Source: Onchidella celtica
Taxonomy: Eukaryota; Mollusca; Gastropoda; Systellommatophora; Onchidiidae
Reading direction: 5' to 3'
Assembly (NCBI GenBank): GCA_963931925.1
Contig: OZ007569.1
Coordinates: forward strand, 23,334,662-23,398,661
Length of the DNA stretch: 64,000 nt
Under the pieces are notes generated by a model. The model saw nothing but the letters and a program-made list of their open reading frames with translations, searched no databases and was not told where the DNA came from. The translations under genes were made by a program, and so were the position numbers. Position 1 is the stretch's first letter. Every line of letters starts with the position of its first letter. Of the stretch, positions 1-12,425 are shown in pieces.

Positions 1-3000
1 CACTGTCACCAACGAGTAAAAGCTACATCGTGAAGTCATTGAAAAACAATTTTATTAGGACCCACATTCGGAAGAATTCCTCTTTCGAAACTCATTTCAT
101 TTCATGATTATATCAGGAAATAACTTTCCTTATCAGTATTTGCCACTAAATTGGCACATGTTGGGCATTTCTTGTTTATTTAGTCTAAAGAAAGAAAACA
201 TTACTGGAACGGCAAAGCCGTCTTTATGAAATTACCACAGTTTTTCTGCCTGAGCGAATCTGGTGCTATCTCACTTGGAGTGGCTACGTGTTATACATAA
301 TTCAGATGGGCCGATGGGGAAATAGTTTGTTAAACCCCTCTTCTGTATCAGTCCATAGCCACTTAACTGGTACTCACCTAAGGGTATAAGGACATCGATC
401 TGTGAGGGTGAGTTACAGCCAAGAGCCGGCCCAAAACTCCCTTGGACGTGGCCAGGCTGTGAATGTTGCAATCACTTGGCTCATGACTAAAGTATGGTAA
501 AAATGTTAAGACCTTGGCAACCCCGTGACCGCTTAGTTATATACTCCCTGAGTGCATCGGTTAGTCCGAACAAGAGCCCAGAGAAATGCAGTTACGCCTT
601 TTCAGTGCAGACCTGAGAGACCTATCAGTACGTATTTGTTCGTGCCCCCACCCCCTCTTTCCCATTTCCATAACCACCACTTTTTTCTCCCGTTATTTGG
701 CAACAAAAACATGACTTTGGGTCCGAACGAAGAATCACTCTTGGCTAGCCCAAAATGTGCGTGGATCTGGTGAAATGGGGCTTAAGTTGAAGACTAAATG
801 CCGAGAAAACACATTCAAAGTGAGGAAGATTTTCTGCGGAAATTAAGATTTGCTTATTAATTTAATGAAAGATTAGCCATTTTTCTGCATTCAGTTAAAA
901 TATTTTGCTTGAAAACGTCTCCGAAATATTTTGTTTTGATTTTTTGAAGAAGTGTAAACATTTCGCCAGATCCACTCACACACGTTAATTTCGGCGAGTT
1001 ATCTTGTTACAGCATTAGAAAACCAGATACTTCTGCAACTTCTCTTAGTCCAACAGGGACAATAATTGTCAGGAGGGGACCGAAAAGAATTTTATCAGTC
1101 AGCGAAGGTTCGGAAATACATCTCATTCTGTCTAGCAAGAAACGAAATGCTGTATGAACATGATCAGTTTCGATAGGAAATTACCAATTACCATAAGCAA
1201 GCTCTCACGACTTGGGCTTTATTTCTCAAAGGAACGCCTCACGCCACCGCCCGGTTACTTACTTAAGTTATTCTCCTTAAGGACATGGCAAGCTGAAAAT
1301 AAGATTTTTTGGAGAATTTCCGTGCCCAGCACCAATTCTGTATAAATAAATCTTCGTGGATGTCTGAAAAGAAGATGTGGATAGTAGAGGGCACAGGAAG
1401 CCAGAATTTAATAATACGGGAACTGAAGTGGAGACATGTCGTGTTATTTAATCATAATCGTCACCAGAAAGCCCACATATTCAAGTAGTTGGGTATCCAA
1501 GAATTCTGCGCAGCTAAATCGTTACTGTGCACCGAAGGTGCAGCTGGCACTTGTCGGTGACGAAGAAGTAAATTCAGATATATTCCAAAAGGGAAGAGGA
1601 TGGTTCAGAAAAACGTCCAGACCAAGAGGGATTTCTGTCTCTAAAGGACGTTGGAAAGTGAATTTGGCCTTAATTGCAGTTTGCGGTCGGTAACACGGCA
1701 GAGTAGCGTATGAAGACACGTTATGCAGATCGGTGAAAACGTAATTATCGTTGCTGATTTAGTGTTTAACGCAACTGTCTGGCTATATTGATAGTATACT
1801 ATGGACTCAACTTGGCATCCCTATCCTCTAGTTCCTGGCCCACCCCTGTTCATTGTGTAGAGTATTTGATAATAGACGTGGCATTTGGCTGCTTTTGCGA
1901 TATCCTTACGTGCACCCAAGGGCTCATTGTTGGTACACAACTGAAAAGAACAGACGGAGAGACGTTTGCATTTTTACAGAATTCCCCTGGCTTGTAATTT
2001 GAAGAGTGGAGCTCCCATCTCTCAGCTGGTGTTCAGTGTGACCTTTTCTATTCTGGCCATCTGCTCTCCAGTAGACAAGACCAGTTAGTTCTGTTCTCAC
2101 AGTGCTGTTTCTTGTCAGTTGGGTGTTTTTTTTCCTGTATCCCCCCCCCCCCCCCGGGGCCTGTCTTAATTTATCTAAGTGAAAATGGTAGAGCAAATGA
2201 GGGAAAGGGAGGGATGCAGAGAAAAGAAATGAAGAATAGAGTATTAGGATAAGAGACGGAAATGGTTCCAGGAAACATGAGTGAGAAGGGAGCTTTTCAG
2301 CCTTACTTTTTGCCGTCTTAGTGTTGTATTAAGATCCCTGGCTTATGGCAGAGAAGTGGAAAAAGTTTGGAGCGAATCAACTGAAGCGGCATTTTAACCA
2401 AGGAAAACAAAGGATTGGATTGGGGGGGGGGGCTTGAGGGTAAATGGTGGACAAGGGGCCCATGAGCGCCAGTTCGCCCTGTTATCGAGATGAAGGGGAT
2501 AAGAGCCCCCAGTGATGGATATAGGAGATAACTTCCGCGTCTATATATATATCTAGGGAAGTGAAATCATATACAATTTAAAAGTTGCAGAAAAAGAGCA
2601 GGCCAGTGATGAAATATGTACGTGACGATAGATCAGTCAGAAGTTGAGCAGGCGTCGGGGAAAGAGAGAAAATGCAACATGAAAATATGGCCCAGACTGA
2701 ATTGGAAACACAGGAGCTGTTTTGGGAAACGCGCGGAATGAAAGAAGTTAGACAATGTGTCTAGCGCGGGGGGGAAGAGAAACAGAACAAAGTAAAAGAA
2801 CTAGAGACAGACACTGCTGATTTGTAGTGTTGGAAACGGTCGGGGAAATTCACAGTACATTGTGCAGTGTGAATGGAATCCAGGGAAAGGGAGAGAGAGG
2901 GGGGATCATAGAGTCAGACTTGTTCTGGATGTCGTCGGCCACAGATGTAAGGAGTAGGTGAGGCGTTGGAAAATTGCAAATTTGATGATCTCACCGTCTA

Positions 3001-3029
3001 TGGCCCAAAAACAATATCTTATTTCGCTT

Positions 3030-3290
3030 CCTCTGACCACTGCTCCAAAATCATCCTTTCCCTCCAGCAAACTTTATGCCAAACTTTCTTGACATCGATC
3101 TTTTTCAGAAAATGGCTCTGCTTAATTCATTCATGAACTTTTCTGTAGACAAAGGAAAAGTGCAAACTTGATGATTTCCAGAAAAGTTCATGAATGAATG
3201 TAGCAGAACTACTTTCTGGCAAAGATTGATGTCCAGAAAATTAGGCTTAAGACTTGCTGACAGGAAAGGGTGATGTAGAGAAGAGGGCAG
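3030..3290. repeat. Long imperfect hairpin (foldback)
   Basis: Two arms of about 80-100 nt, roughly 3048-3144 and 3177-3275, are inverted copies at about 80 percent by eye, with a loop of about 32 nt. Matching blocks include CAGCAA at 3065-3070 against TTGCTG at 3254-3259, and TTCATTCATGAACTTTTCTG at 3125-3144 against its inverse near 3179-3197. It could be a foldback MITE or a transcribed double-stranded hairpin. No coding content. Confidence 0.75.
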
Positions 3291-5070
3291 AGGAAGTGAA
3301 AAAAGATATTTAAGTGAGGGGAAACGATTGTTTAGGCTATAAACTGGAGACGACTGTCTAGCCCTTAGACCATTTGAAACGCCCGCAAGGCCGGCAAAGT
3401 CTGACCTTTGGTCCAGACATTTCCCATTGGTTTATTTTTTTTTCTTCTGGCATTTGTGGCAGGATCACATCAGCGATTGAAATCCATAGTTTTGATCTTT
3501 GAATTGTCCGTTCAGCCAATAGCCCACAGTCTTTGATCATTTTCATCAAGTATTGACTGGTCATGCTTAGTGTGTAAAGTAGGCTGGAGGGGAGATGCAC
3601 ATGCACACAGGACGAAACGAGCATCGTTGCTGAAAAGGGCGGAGGCGCAGTTGGGTGTATTCTAGTTCATCGTTACTCCCGTTTCTCTTCTCTCCCCATC
3701 TTACCCGAAGGGACCACTTTCTGAAGAAACTAAACGAGAATGAAGGGAACGGACGCTTGCCCCCCAAAATTTGAAAGAACAATCAGAAGTTTGTTGTTTG
3801 TCTTGTCCCCGCACAGGTGTTGAGTCAGTGTTCTTGGGTGCGAGATACACTGCAATCGGAATCCAGTGCGTTATTCTTTAAAGGCTGCTTTCTTTTCTTT
3901 CAGATACCAAATTGATTTGTGACTTAAAATCATTTATCTTTTTTTTTTCTATACTGATTATGAATAGCTCTCGCTGTATATCGCACATCTGTTAATTTAT
4001 CCACACCTATGATTGCGTTTAGGAGAAAAACCTTTGCAATGTAAAAAAAAAAAAAACCGTATGTAGGAATCGTCCTCCTCAGACCCCAGACCTATCGAGA
4101 TTTTGGGCTGCCTTCAGCATATTCATGTATCATTATCTTCTCATCATAAAAATACGAAAATCGCCACTGCTGTATGCTAATGGCATGTCATTTTTTTTTT
4201 TACACTTATGAGATGTGAAGAGAAAACTGTTTCTGTTCCTGTCATTTAGTGACTTATGTCTTTATGATTCTATTGGATTATTACATTTTCGTTTTGGCGC
4301 ATTTCTTTTTCTGTGTTATTATTTGATAGCCCTCATGCTCAGGAATGCAATGAACCGTCAGTTGCCTTTTGGCATAAACCTTGACATTTATACCATCATC
4401 GTACAGCAGTGACGATATGCAAGTGTGCCGCAAGGTGAAGGCCTGTTCGTTAGTTTCGGTTCGTTTTCCAGCCCTCTGAAGATGTTTTCAATTCCCCTCG
4501 TCGAAAATAAAAGTTGATGCAGTCTAAGGCAGGCAGGCAGCAACATGTTCATACTTCAGTGCCTGTCAGAAAGTTCCCGATTTAGAAACGAGAACTAGAC
4601 CCGAGGTCGATAACACGATAACATTCCTGCGGACAATCCCGTTGATATGGACATGACAGAATAACTTCTACCCCAGGCCGTCTTAATCGTCGCCAGCTCG
4701 GCGTCTTCGGATTGTCCACGGAGACTTTCATCAACAGCTTTTTTTGTTTGTTCGTTTCTTTGTTTCCTCGGTAGATCGATCTCCAGACGTCATGTACTCT
4801 CTGAGTGCTCGTATTTTTCCTCTTTGTATGAGGAGAAAAGCTTTTCCTGTTTTGTTTACCTCTGTGTGTGTGTGTGTGTTGGGGGGGGGGGGGTTAGTTT
4901 TGAATATCTTTTCATTTGTGAGGTTCACAGAGCCATGTCTTTATTGTATCTTAAAACGTACTAACACCTTTGAAGTGGGACTGTAAGGTCATGCAAGCGG
5001 AGCGCGTGAAAATGGAGCCATCCCTGTTATTCAAGAAGCTTCTTGAGCTTAAGTAAACTTCCCTAACGAA

Positions 5071-5180
5071 ATGATAATAATAATCAGTTCAAGAATCTCT
5101 GTCAATCCCTTTCACCCAGAAAGCTGCTCTGAGCATAAGACGAATCTGACATGTAAAATGATGATAACAATAAAAATAAT
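5071..5180. repeat. Dispersed repeat, direct pair copy 1
   Basis: Shares with 5701-5808 an (AAT)n start, a block with the word AAGACGAATCTG, and an AAAATGATGATAA end. The two copies are about 630 bp apart in the same orientation and differ by scattered substitutions, so they are old copies of one dispersed repeat rather than a recent duplication. Confidence 0.7.
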
Positions 5181-5700
5181 CTAGTATAATATATTTTAAA
5201 AAAACAACAAAAACTCATGCTAGCCTATACAAACTTTAGTCAAGCCTGCAGATAAATTTTATTTGGCAACGTATGTTACTGAAATTTTGCACAAAAAATG
5301 AAAAACAATTTGGTCTAATCGCTTTTGCCGTCAAATGCGTGTTCTCTTTTTCTTTTTTGACAACTGAAGCCTTTGAAATTATTGGAAGTATCTGATCTAA
5401 TCCAGTATATTATAATATTTGTTTTCCATTAACACATGACGTTATCATTTCCGGCGATGATTGTGTTGACTGTCAAACACACTAAACCGTGCGCAAATCA
5501 TAGCCATTTTACGGGTGTTGGCGGGATGCCAGGGTGTCAACGCGCAAAGGGAGAGCAATAAGACTTACCTAAAAACAAACAAACAAAAAATAAAACAAAC
5601 CCAAAGGAACGGGCATGATGAAGCAGGTCCATAATAATCACTCAGGACTGAAACTAACGAACCGATTTATCCTGAGCAGGACCGGGGACCTCATCTAGAA

Positions 5701-5808
5701 ATAATAATAATAATAATAATCAGGTTTAGAATCCCTGTAAATCCCTTGCATTCAAAATGCTGCTCAAAGCACAAGACGAATCTGCCATACAAAATGATGA
5801 TAATAATT
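5701..5808. repeat. Dispersed repeat, direct pair copy 2
   Basis: Second copy of the repeat at 5071-5180. It starts in an (AAT)7-like run, carries the shared word AAGACGAATCTG and ends in AAAATGATGATAATAA. Confidence 0.7.
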
Positions 5809-6690
5809 AGTCTAAGTCAAAGAAAACTCGGGAAACGGTGTGCACATTTGCATTGTTCTACATGGAAAATTGTACAGGGAAACTGCAAGAGGTGTAAAGT
5901 CACCAACCACAGGCCATGACAGAGAATTAATAGGCGCACCACGTCAGTTCAACGACGCTAATAAGCATGACAGAGACCCTTCTACGGCCAGTGTGTGAAG
6001 AGAAGAGATCGGGAGACCTGGACAAAGAAAAACACCGGGCATTACTGCATCATGACACTTTGGACTGGTTTATCCAGCCTCTTGACCTGAGCCCCCATTC
6101 ATCCCTTATTCCTTGCCCGTGGTTAGGTGGGTGGAATGATATCAGAGAGGCTTCCTGGGCCATTGATGTCATCATATCACCGCGCGCTTTACGGGAAGTC
6201 GGTGCCAGAAATAGCAGTCTAGCCGCGCGACCAGGTTGTCCCTAAAAATAAAAATCTATACAATTTGCTTGCTGGTTCCATCAGTGTGACCGGAAAGCCA
6301 GCTTGTGGGGGAGGAAGTAGAAAAAAGAGGGGCCTGATTTGTTCCTTTTCCCTGATATTTGGTCCCCTTAGAATGACACCGTTACAACTCGCTTCCATCA
6401 GCTTTTGAGAAATTGATGATTGAAGTTTCATGTATTCATAGCTTTTGGTGTTTTTCTTTTTAGTTATTATACTTAGAAATTACACGCCGAGTCCGCTTGC
6501 TACTTTGACACTCACACTGGAGAAGGCATGTAGAAGTAGAGTGGAACTCAGTTCAGCCAAAAAGCGGAGATAGAACCTTGTCATTCCAAAGGTTTTGGTT
6601 ATCTTTGATCCTTTTCTTTGTTGTTTAGTAAACATTGAATTGCTTAGACTGGCGGTGCACCAAGTCAAGTCTATTTTGTCTTTGTTTTAG

Positions 6691-6999
6691 CAGAGAGTAT
6701 TTATAGGAAGATCTCACTTCCCAAATCGCGAAACTAGATCGCTGCGGTAAAGAATTGAAAGAGACCGTCTTCACCAAAGATAGTGTGCATAACTTACTGT
6801 TTACTGTGGTGTGTTATATTTTTGGGCTTATTCAACCAATTTGGAGCCGTTTGTAAGGCCTTACGCCCCGTGGAAATGCACAAACGGGTTTTGTTTACCT
6901 ACTTTTCGCTCCCTGCTAACAGTGGTTTCGTGGAGTCTCCCGTGTCTCGCATTGCAAATCGACCAATAGTGCAGGCTCTCTATACATGCATACTCTCTG
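6691..6999 (+). mobile_element. MITE-like element, family 3, copy 1
   Basis: The ends are perfect 10-bp inverted repeats, CAGAGAGTAT at 6691-6700 and ATACTCTCTG at 6990-6999. Nearly the whole length is homologous, in inverse orientation, to 62120-62405, with blocks such as CCCGTTTGTGCATTT and CAAATAGAC/TTTCGCGA-type words shared. No transposase reading frame. The target-site duplication is not clear; TTTAG occurs near both ends but is not exactly adjacent. This is a non-autonomous DNA element of unassigned superfamily. Confidence 0.7.
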
Positions 7000-7063
7000 G
7001 CTTTAGCACGAGATGTTAACTATCGAGTTAAATAGGACCTAGCCTGTGGGTGAGACTGAAACT

Positions 7064-7113
7064 GAAACAAGTCTGTCTTAGTAGAGCGGAAACAAGTCTG
7101 TCTTAGTAGAGCG
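7064..7113. repeat. 25-bp tandem duplication
   Basis: The unit beginning GAAACAAGTCTGTCTTAG occurs twice, head to tail and without mismatch, indicating a recent local slippage duplication. Confidence 0.85.
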
Positions 7114-7177
7114 GGCGCGTCGAATCTGTCCTGAGTCGGCTGGCGGAAAGAGATACCTCGGGCACTCTGGCGAAACA

Positions 7178-7428
7178 GATGAAGGGTCCACTGAAAAACC
7201 AGCTAAGTCACAGATTTCATGTTCAGGGAAAACTGCATTTTTAACTTTAACTGAGCTTTCTTTCATTCATAGTTATTTTTTAGATGACAATTTTAACGGA
7301 CTGAGTCAATTTCCGACAAAGATGCTGAAGTAGGTTATACAAAGGAATACTGACTTCGGCTTGGGGTCAATAGGCCATAATGTCCACATTGTGACTTAGC
7401 TGGTTTTTCCACTGGACTCTTCAGATGC
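7178..7428. repeat. Inverted repeat pair (foldback element)
   Basis: AAAAACCAGCTAAGTCACA (7194-7212) has its inverse near 7390-7408. The arms extend to about 36 nt each with a few mismatches and enclose about 180 bp of non-coding sequence. This is consistent with a small foldback element; no clear target duplication was found. Confidence 0.65.
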
Positions 7429-8584
7429 AAAACGGACGTGACCCGGTGCGTCATCAGCCTTTAGAGTCCCAAAATAAACCAGGTCTCTGCATTACTGACA
7501 TTCAGTCTTGTTGGATTAAGAGAATTTGATCCCGATTGTCGTCAGCTTTGCTGGGGCTTAAAATAATAATATTATTATCTCTTGACTTTTTAAAGGAATC
7601 TTACGGAATATTCCAGTTCTGAAATTTCTTCATTAATGTGACACCCCCCCCCCCTTTCCTCTCCCCGGAAGCCGTGTGTCTCAGTGCAAGTAGGCAAATG
7701 GAAATGAAACTGAGGTCGCCCACGCTTAACTAGAGTCGCATTTCACTTTCTAAACGTCCAGTGCTGGGAAGACGTTTTTTCCCAGTAATGATAGGCTGTA
7801 TTTAATATTGATGGAAGCGACGCTCATTTTTCCCCGCATTGAATAAATAAATAAATAGAAAGGACGTTTCTTCAGCAATCTAAGTCGGCATAACACTTAA
7901 CAACTTGAGTAGTTGTTTCTGTATTATTTTAGACTTCATTGTGTACTTTTGTTGCTGTTTCTTTTGAGCGCGGGGCTTTGAGACGAAATACAAGGTTTTT
8001 ATTGTTTTGTTTTTTTCCTTGTTCGTGCCATGCCTTACATCCCGCCGGATGCTGTATCGTTGTTCCAGACAGGTGTGCTTCCAGGGGCTGAGAGATAGGG
8101 CACTGTAACCTGGAACAAAAAAGTAATGGATAATTATAGCAGTAACAATAAAGGCACTAATTGGAGTAGCTCCATAGGTGTATTTAGCGAAAATGTTTCG
8201 AATTACTCGTCGGAAAAAAGAAAAAAAAAAGACGAAATTGCGAAGATAATAAGTTAGTTTACGTGGGCATATAAATTAATGAGACGACACATGGCCGTTT
8301 ACATTTTGATACTTTCACAGCTTCGTCAGTTTGGATCGGGGAAGACCGTGACTTGGATTCCTGTTGTTGTTGTTCCACTTCTTTTCTTTCCGGTCGTATA
8401 ATGGGTGTTTTGCTTATAATAATGATAAAAATGAACTGATGAATAAAACACCTGACAATCAGTGTGTTTAGGTCTTTATTTTAGGATATTCGCTACTGTA
8501 GGCATTTAGAACTTCCCCTTTCTTGTTTTTTTATTTTTCTTGTTCGTATTTCTGTGTGTTTTTGTGGTAGGGATTGGTGTTTTA

Positions 8585-8897
8585 GAATTTTGCCCAGGCA
8601 GCGGCCTTGTTTGGTCTGCTCATCTCGGCTTTCAACAGCCAAGGTATCTTTAACGCGCGCAACATGCACGGGGGCCCTCCGAATTTCCCCCCCTTATTCG
8701 GAGAAGACCAGGTGCTCGATCCTGCCCACCATAGGATCAGGGACAGGAATTCTCTTCCCTCCCTCCCTCCCCTTCCGCCCTCCGAAAAAAATTTCAACAT
8801 GCCTGCACCGACTGGGGATCGAACCCGGTACCTTCGGCACGAGTGGCAAGCACCTCCTCGCCTTTAGACCAACATGTCCCCTCGCAACCCCTGCAGC
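8585..8897 (-). mobile_element. tRNA-derived SINE, copy 1
   Basis: Read on the minus strand, this starts with a tRNA-like head (GGTCTAAAGGCGAGG) and a Pol III B-box-like GGGTTCGATCCC (8814-8825 on +). The body shares long blocks with 43460-43775: GCAGGCATGTTG after the B box, GATCCTAT, GGATCGAG, TGGTCTTCTC and GTTAAAGATACCTTGGC. It ends near GGCAAAATT. Open frames on both strands here are artefacts of this repeat. Confidence 0.85.
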
Positions 8898-9129
8898 CAA
8901 TTAAAATGGAGGGAAAAGGGTGGAGACATCCAGCAGTATTCTGTGGGACGGGGCCGGTTGTTATTCCTGCGGAGTGTCAACAAATTGTCATTCTGCAACG
9001 CCTGACCATTGGTTTGTTTGTTTGTTTGTGGGACGGTGAAGTGAATGGCGTATTTGCTGGTGGCGTCAAACTACGAATTGCATAGTTGAATGAATGGCGC
9101 GCAAAAAGGAGAGAGAATGTGAAAGAAAG

Positions 9130-9195
9130 AGGGGGGGGGGGAGAGAGAGAGAAAAGATATATATAGAGAGAGAGTGACACAGAGAGAAAGAGAGC
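9130..9195. repeat. GA-rich microsatellite
   Basis: A G-run followed by interrupted (GA)n with a short TATATATA segment. Further purine tracts occur at 10046-10080 and 10770-10790. Confidence 0.85.
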
Positions 9196-11253
9196 TGTGA
9201 GTATGTATGTGTGTGCTTGCCATGCAGTCGCCCCTGCCCGCCCGGAATTGATTGCAGGTCCGAAGACTTTTAGACAACGGCGTATGTGTTGAAGATAATA
9301 AAAAAAATTCTACCCCTTTGAAAATAATAATAATATAACAATAATAATAATAACACTCATGATGTGGACACAGAGAGGGGCGCGTGAGAAGAGAACATGA
9401 TAAAGATTTTCATCTGAAACATTCAACAACAACAACAGCTGATGTCCATCCCACCCTTAGGCTTTATATTACCAAGTCAGCGCGTCAGCTTGTCCGATAC
9501 TCCGAGCTTGATTGATACAGAACATGGTCAGACCTGGCACAGGTCCAGAGACATTTCATTGCATTGATCTTGGCTTCTGCCCCCTGACGTACGTACTTGT
9601 TCAAGGAGGGGGGGAGGGGATGGTGGTGGTGGGAGGAGAGAAAGAGGATTTGGGAAAGGGGAGGGGGGTGTTTGCTGGCGATATTGGGTATTTGGTGGCA
9701 CAGTTTGCTTTTGGAGAGGAAAAGGCGGTAGTTGGCGTTGTTCTTGTTGTTTGGACGGAGGGTGTTGAAGGCAAAACACACACACACACACTTAGGGGAA
9801 AAAAGTAAGCCTTGAGGATAAAAGGGAGGGGGGGGGGTTCTGGCGATACTGGTTATTTCATTGCATTGTTTAGCAATAAGAGAGAAACGGGGCGTGCCAA
9901 CTCAAAACACACATTTAGCAAAAGAAAACGGTTTATAGGGCTCAACATAACGAGTGTCTTTTGATTTATTCAAATTAATGCTACTATTTCATGTTTGGAT
10001 ATTGAAAGAGCATGCACGAGAGGGGAAGGTACAGGATATGCGCTTGAGAGAGAGAGAGGGGAGGAGAGAGAAAGGGGTAGAATGGACGATTGTAAGATGT
10101 GTCCACCGGCCGTATCCAAATTCACTGATCGATTTTGAGTGTTTATGTCCACGGATCATCTGAACGGTGTCCATACAACTTTTCACGGCCGAGGCGTTAT
10201 TTAACAGCATCCCTGTGTGCTATTCTGAAATATCGGCACTGATAGTCCTTGAGAACATGTAGCAGATGAATAACACCCATTGAAAACTGTGTAACACAGA
10301 AGTTGGCTACACTGCAGTTGTGCCAGTAAATATTTAAAGAAAACAACAAAAAAAACTATGTTGTTCAATTGAAGCTATTTCAGAATCTCTGTTTGCCTCA
10401 ATTTGTTTTATTCGAATAACGAATTTGAGCGTTACTTGATAATGGCCGTGTTCAAAAACAAACGGTGCAGTTCTCGCTTCTGATGTTACTGATAGTTAAA
10501 AGAAACGCATAAACTGTGCTCCTGTATATTTAATGCGTAAGAACAGAGAAAAAGTTGCCCCGCCAGAGGAGATCTGGAAGACATAAAAGTGGGTGGTGGC
10601 TTTAAAAATAAAACAAAATATTTCAGCCTTTTAAATTTCTCACTTCCAATTTCCAGTTGCCTGGATGTTTATTTATTTTGCCACAGCGTCCTTGGCAACA
10701 GCCATTTGTTAAATATCATTGACATGTCGTCCTGTTCGACTTTGTTTCCGAATTCAATTCGAATCCACAGAGGGAGAGAGAGAGAGAGAGTGTATGTGTG
10801 TTTGTTTTTAGTGTTTGTTATGTCTTTGGCAACGACAAATGACTGTATATCAAGTATCGCCCCCCCCCCTCCCCCTCACACATACACACTTACGTTTTCT
10901 TTAAAAATGTTATTCATTGGTGATGTTGTCTTGTTTAACTTTGTTTTCTAGGTGAGCATTCATTCGAATTCACAGTTTTGTGTGTGTGGGAACGTGTCTT
11001 TTTACTGCCCATAACATCTTTTGCAACGACTGTTTATTATGTATCGTCCTCCACCCCCCCCCCCCCACATGGTTATACATATATAGATATACTTTATGTG
11101 TTGTTTTTTTAAAAATGTTATTCACTGATGTGTTTTCTTGCTCAGCTTTGTTTTCTAGGTGGTCTGCTGAACTGGGTCTTATCTGATCTAGCAAATGCAC
11201 TTTTTTTTGTTGTTGTTTAATTCATTATTATTTCATCATTGTCTGTACTATTT

Positions 11254-11394
11254 TGTACCTTTTTGTGACTTTTGTTGGGGGACCGTGGTGTTTTGCATGA
11301 CAAAGCCATAGCTGGACACAACTCAGTATTTTCTCTATTAGGCTTTAGAATTATACCACGGTCCCCTAACAAAATCCACTCTTTGTACCATGGA
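11254..11394 (+). mobile_element. Foldback MITE, family 1, copy A
   Basis: Inner arms TTTTGTTGGGGGACCGTGGT (11270-11289) and ACCACGGTCCCCTAACAAAA (11355-11374) are inverted with one mismatch; weaker pairing extends outward. The central core, with ACAACTCAGTATTTTCTCTA and GGCTTT, recurs near 53398, 57826 and (inverted) 62941. No coding capacity. Confidence 0.8.
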
Positions 11395-12376
11395 TTGAAA
11401 AAGGCCATCAAACTACTGCGTGGACTGAAATCAGATTTTGCTGGCTGTTACTTACGGCTCGGATATGAGCAACATGTAAACTATGCCAGTGGTTGCTAAG
11501 CATTTAAAGCTTGCCCCCCCCCCCTCCCTACTTTCAAGTTCTCATGTCTTCCCCCGCCACCCCCTTTCCGGCCCCACACGTACACCCTCTCCCAACAATT
11601 CAGGCTCGAATGCATAGCAATATTGATGAGGCACCACCGGTCAGTGGTGGAACAGTAAAGTAATGGACATTGAGTTAAAACGTTGGTTAAAAAAAATGTA
11701 GATATGCAGTATATACACAATCTGGAATAACAAGGTTAAAACAGGACTGTGTTGTTTTGTCACAATGCAGGAAGTGTATGGTATTTAACCACCGGGGTAC
11801 TTCCCCACCTGAAATAATAGTTTCAAAAAATGTTCTCCCAGAGATGAAATACCCCACCCTCCACTCCGCACCCCCACGCCCCACCTTTCCTGATTAAGAG
11901 TTTAGGAACTACTGTTGTGAAAGTGTGAAAACTGAGTAGTTCAGAATGGCCAATTCGATCCATTGAGACTTCTTCCTTATCATTAGCCTTTATTCGTAGA
12001 TAGGCAAGATGGAATTTTTTTCTTCTTCTATTTTATGACAACCATCACCGGTAACATTTTTCTCTCTGTCTGTCTTTATTAATTTGCACATTATATGATG
12101 GATATTCGGCTGTTTTGTCCTTTGCACACAATATTGGTTATTTTCCCCTGATTATGATCACCATCACATTTCACCTTTTCTTTTTTTTTTCTCTCTTCTT
12201 TTTTCTTCTTCTTCAATTCTCACATTAGATGATACATATTTTGGCAAATTTTGTCCTTTGCACATAGATGTTTCTTGTTTCCCACCTTAATTGTTGTATA
12301 ATATTATTTGTATTATCTTTATTTGCCATAGGTTATATAATGTTTGTGCCCTTTGGTTTTTGTTTTTTTTTTCCAG

Positions 12377-12425
12377 TCGCAAGATGTAGGCGTGAAAACC
12401 ATTGTTATGCTGGATGAACAGGGTG
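12377..12425 (+). CDS. SNAP25: SNAP-25, exon coding the end of the N-terminal helix segment (49 nt)
   Basis: A 49-nt exon follows a polypyrimidine tract with CCAG and is followed by the donor GTAGGT at 12426. It reads S-Q-D-V-G-V-K-T-I-V-M-L-D-E-Q-G in frame from its first base. The residue pattern and the exon length are those of SNAP-25 family genes, where this segment lies in the first SNARE (Qb) helix. The last base is the first base of a Glu codon completed by AG at 41606. SNAP-25 is a membrane-attached t-SNARE that pairs with syntaxin and synaptobrevin to drive synaptic vesicle fusion. The family and frame are certain from the join with the next exon. The exon number is inferred because upstream exons are missing. 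Confidence 0.93.

Larger units (their letters stand above)
1..12376 (+). other. SNAP-25 upstream intronic sequence
   Basis: No exon was recognised here. The sequence ends at a strong splice acceptor (T-rich tract then CCAG, 12362-12376). I searched by eye for the preceding SNAP-25 exons (the N-terminal helix up to the residues before S-Q-D-V-G) and did not find them, so they probably lie upstream of the window. Open frames here are short, lack family resemblance and overlap on both strands. What can be recognised is repeat DNA: a long hairpin, a direct-repeat pair, inverted-repeat elements, a SINE and GA tracts, listed separately. Much of 1-3000 and 9200-11250 is plain AT-rich sequence in which I see nothing further. 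Confidence 0.7.

Noticed and set aside
5967..6245. 92-codon open frame on +
   Set aside because: No recognisable family and no splice context.
1..12376. Upstream SNAP-25 exons
   Set aside because: Candidate words such as GAATCCACAGAGG (about 10759) do not continue as the expected S-T-R-R-M helix and lack splice sites.
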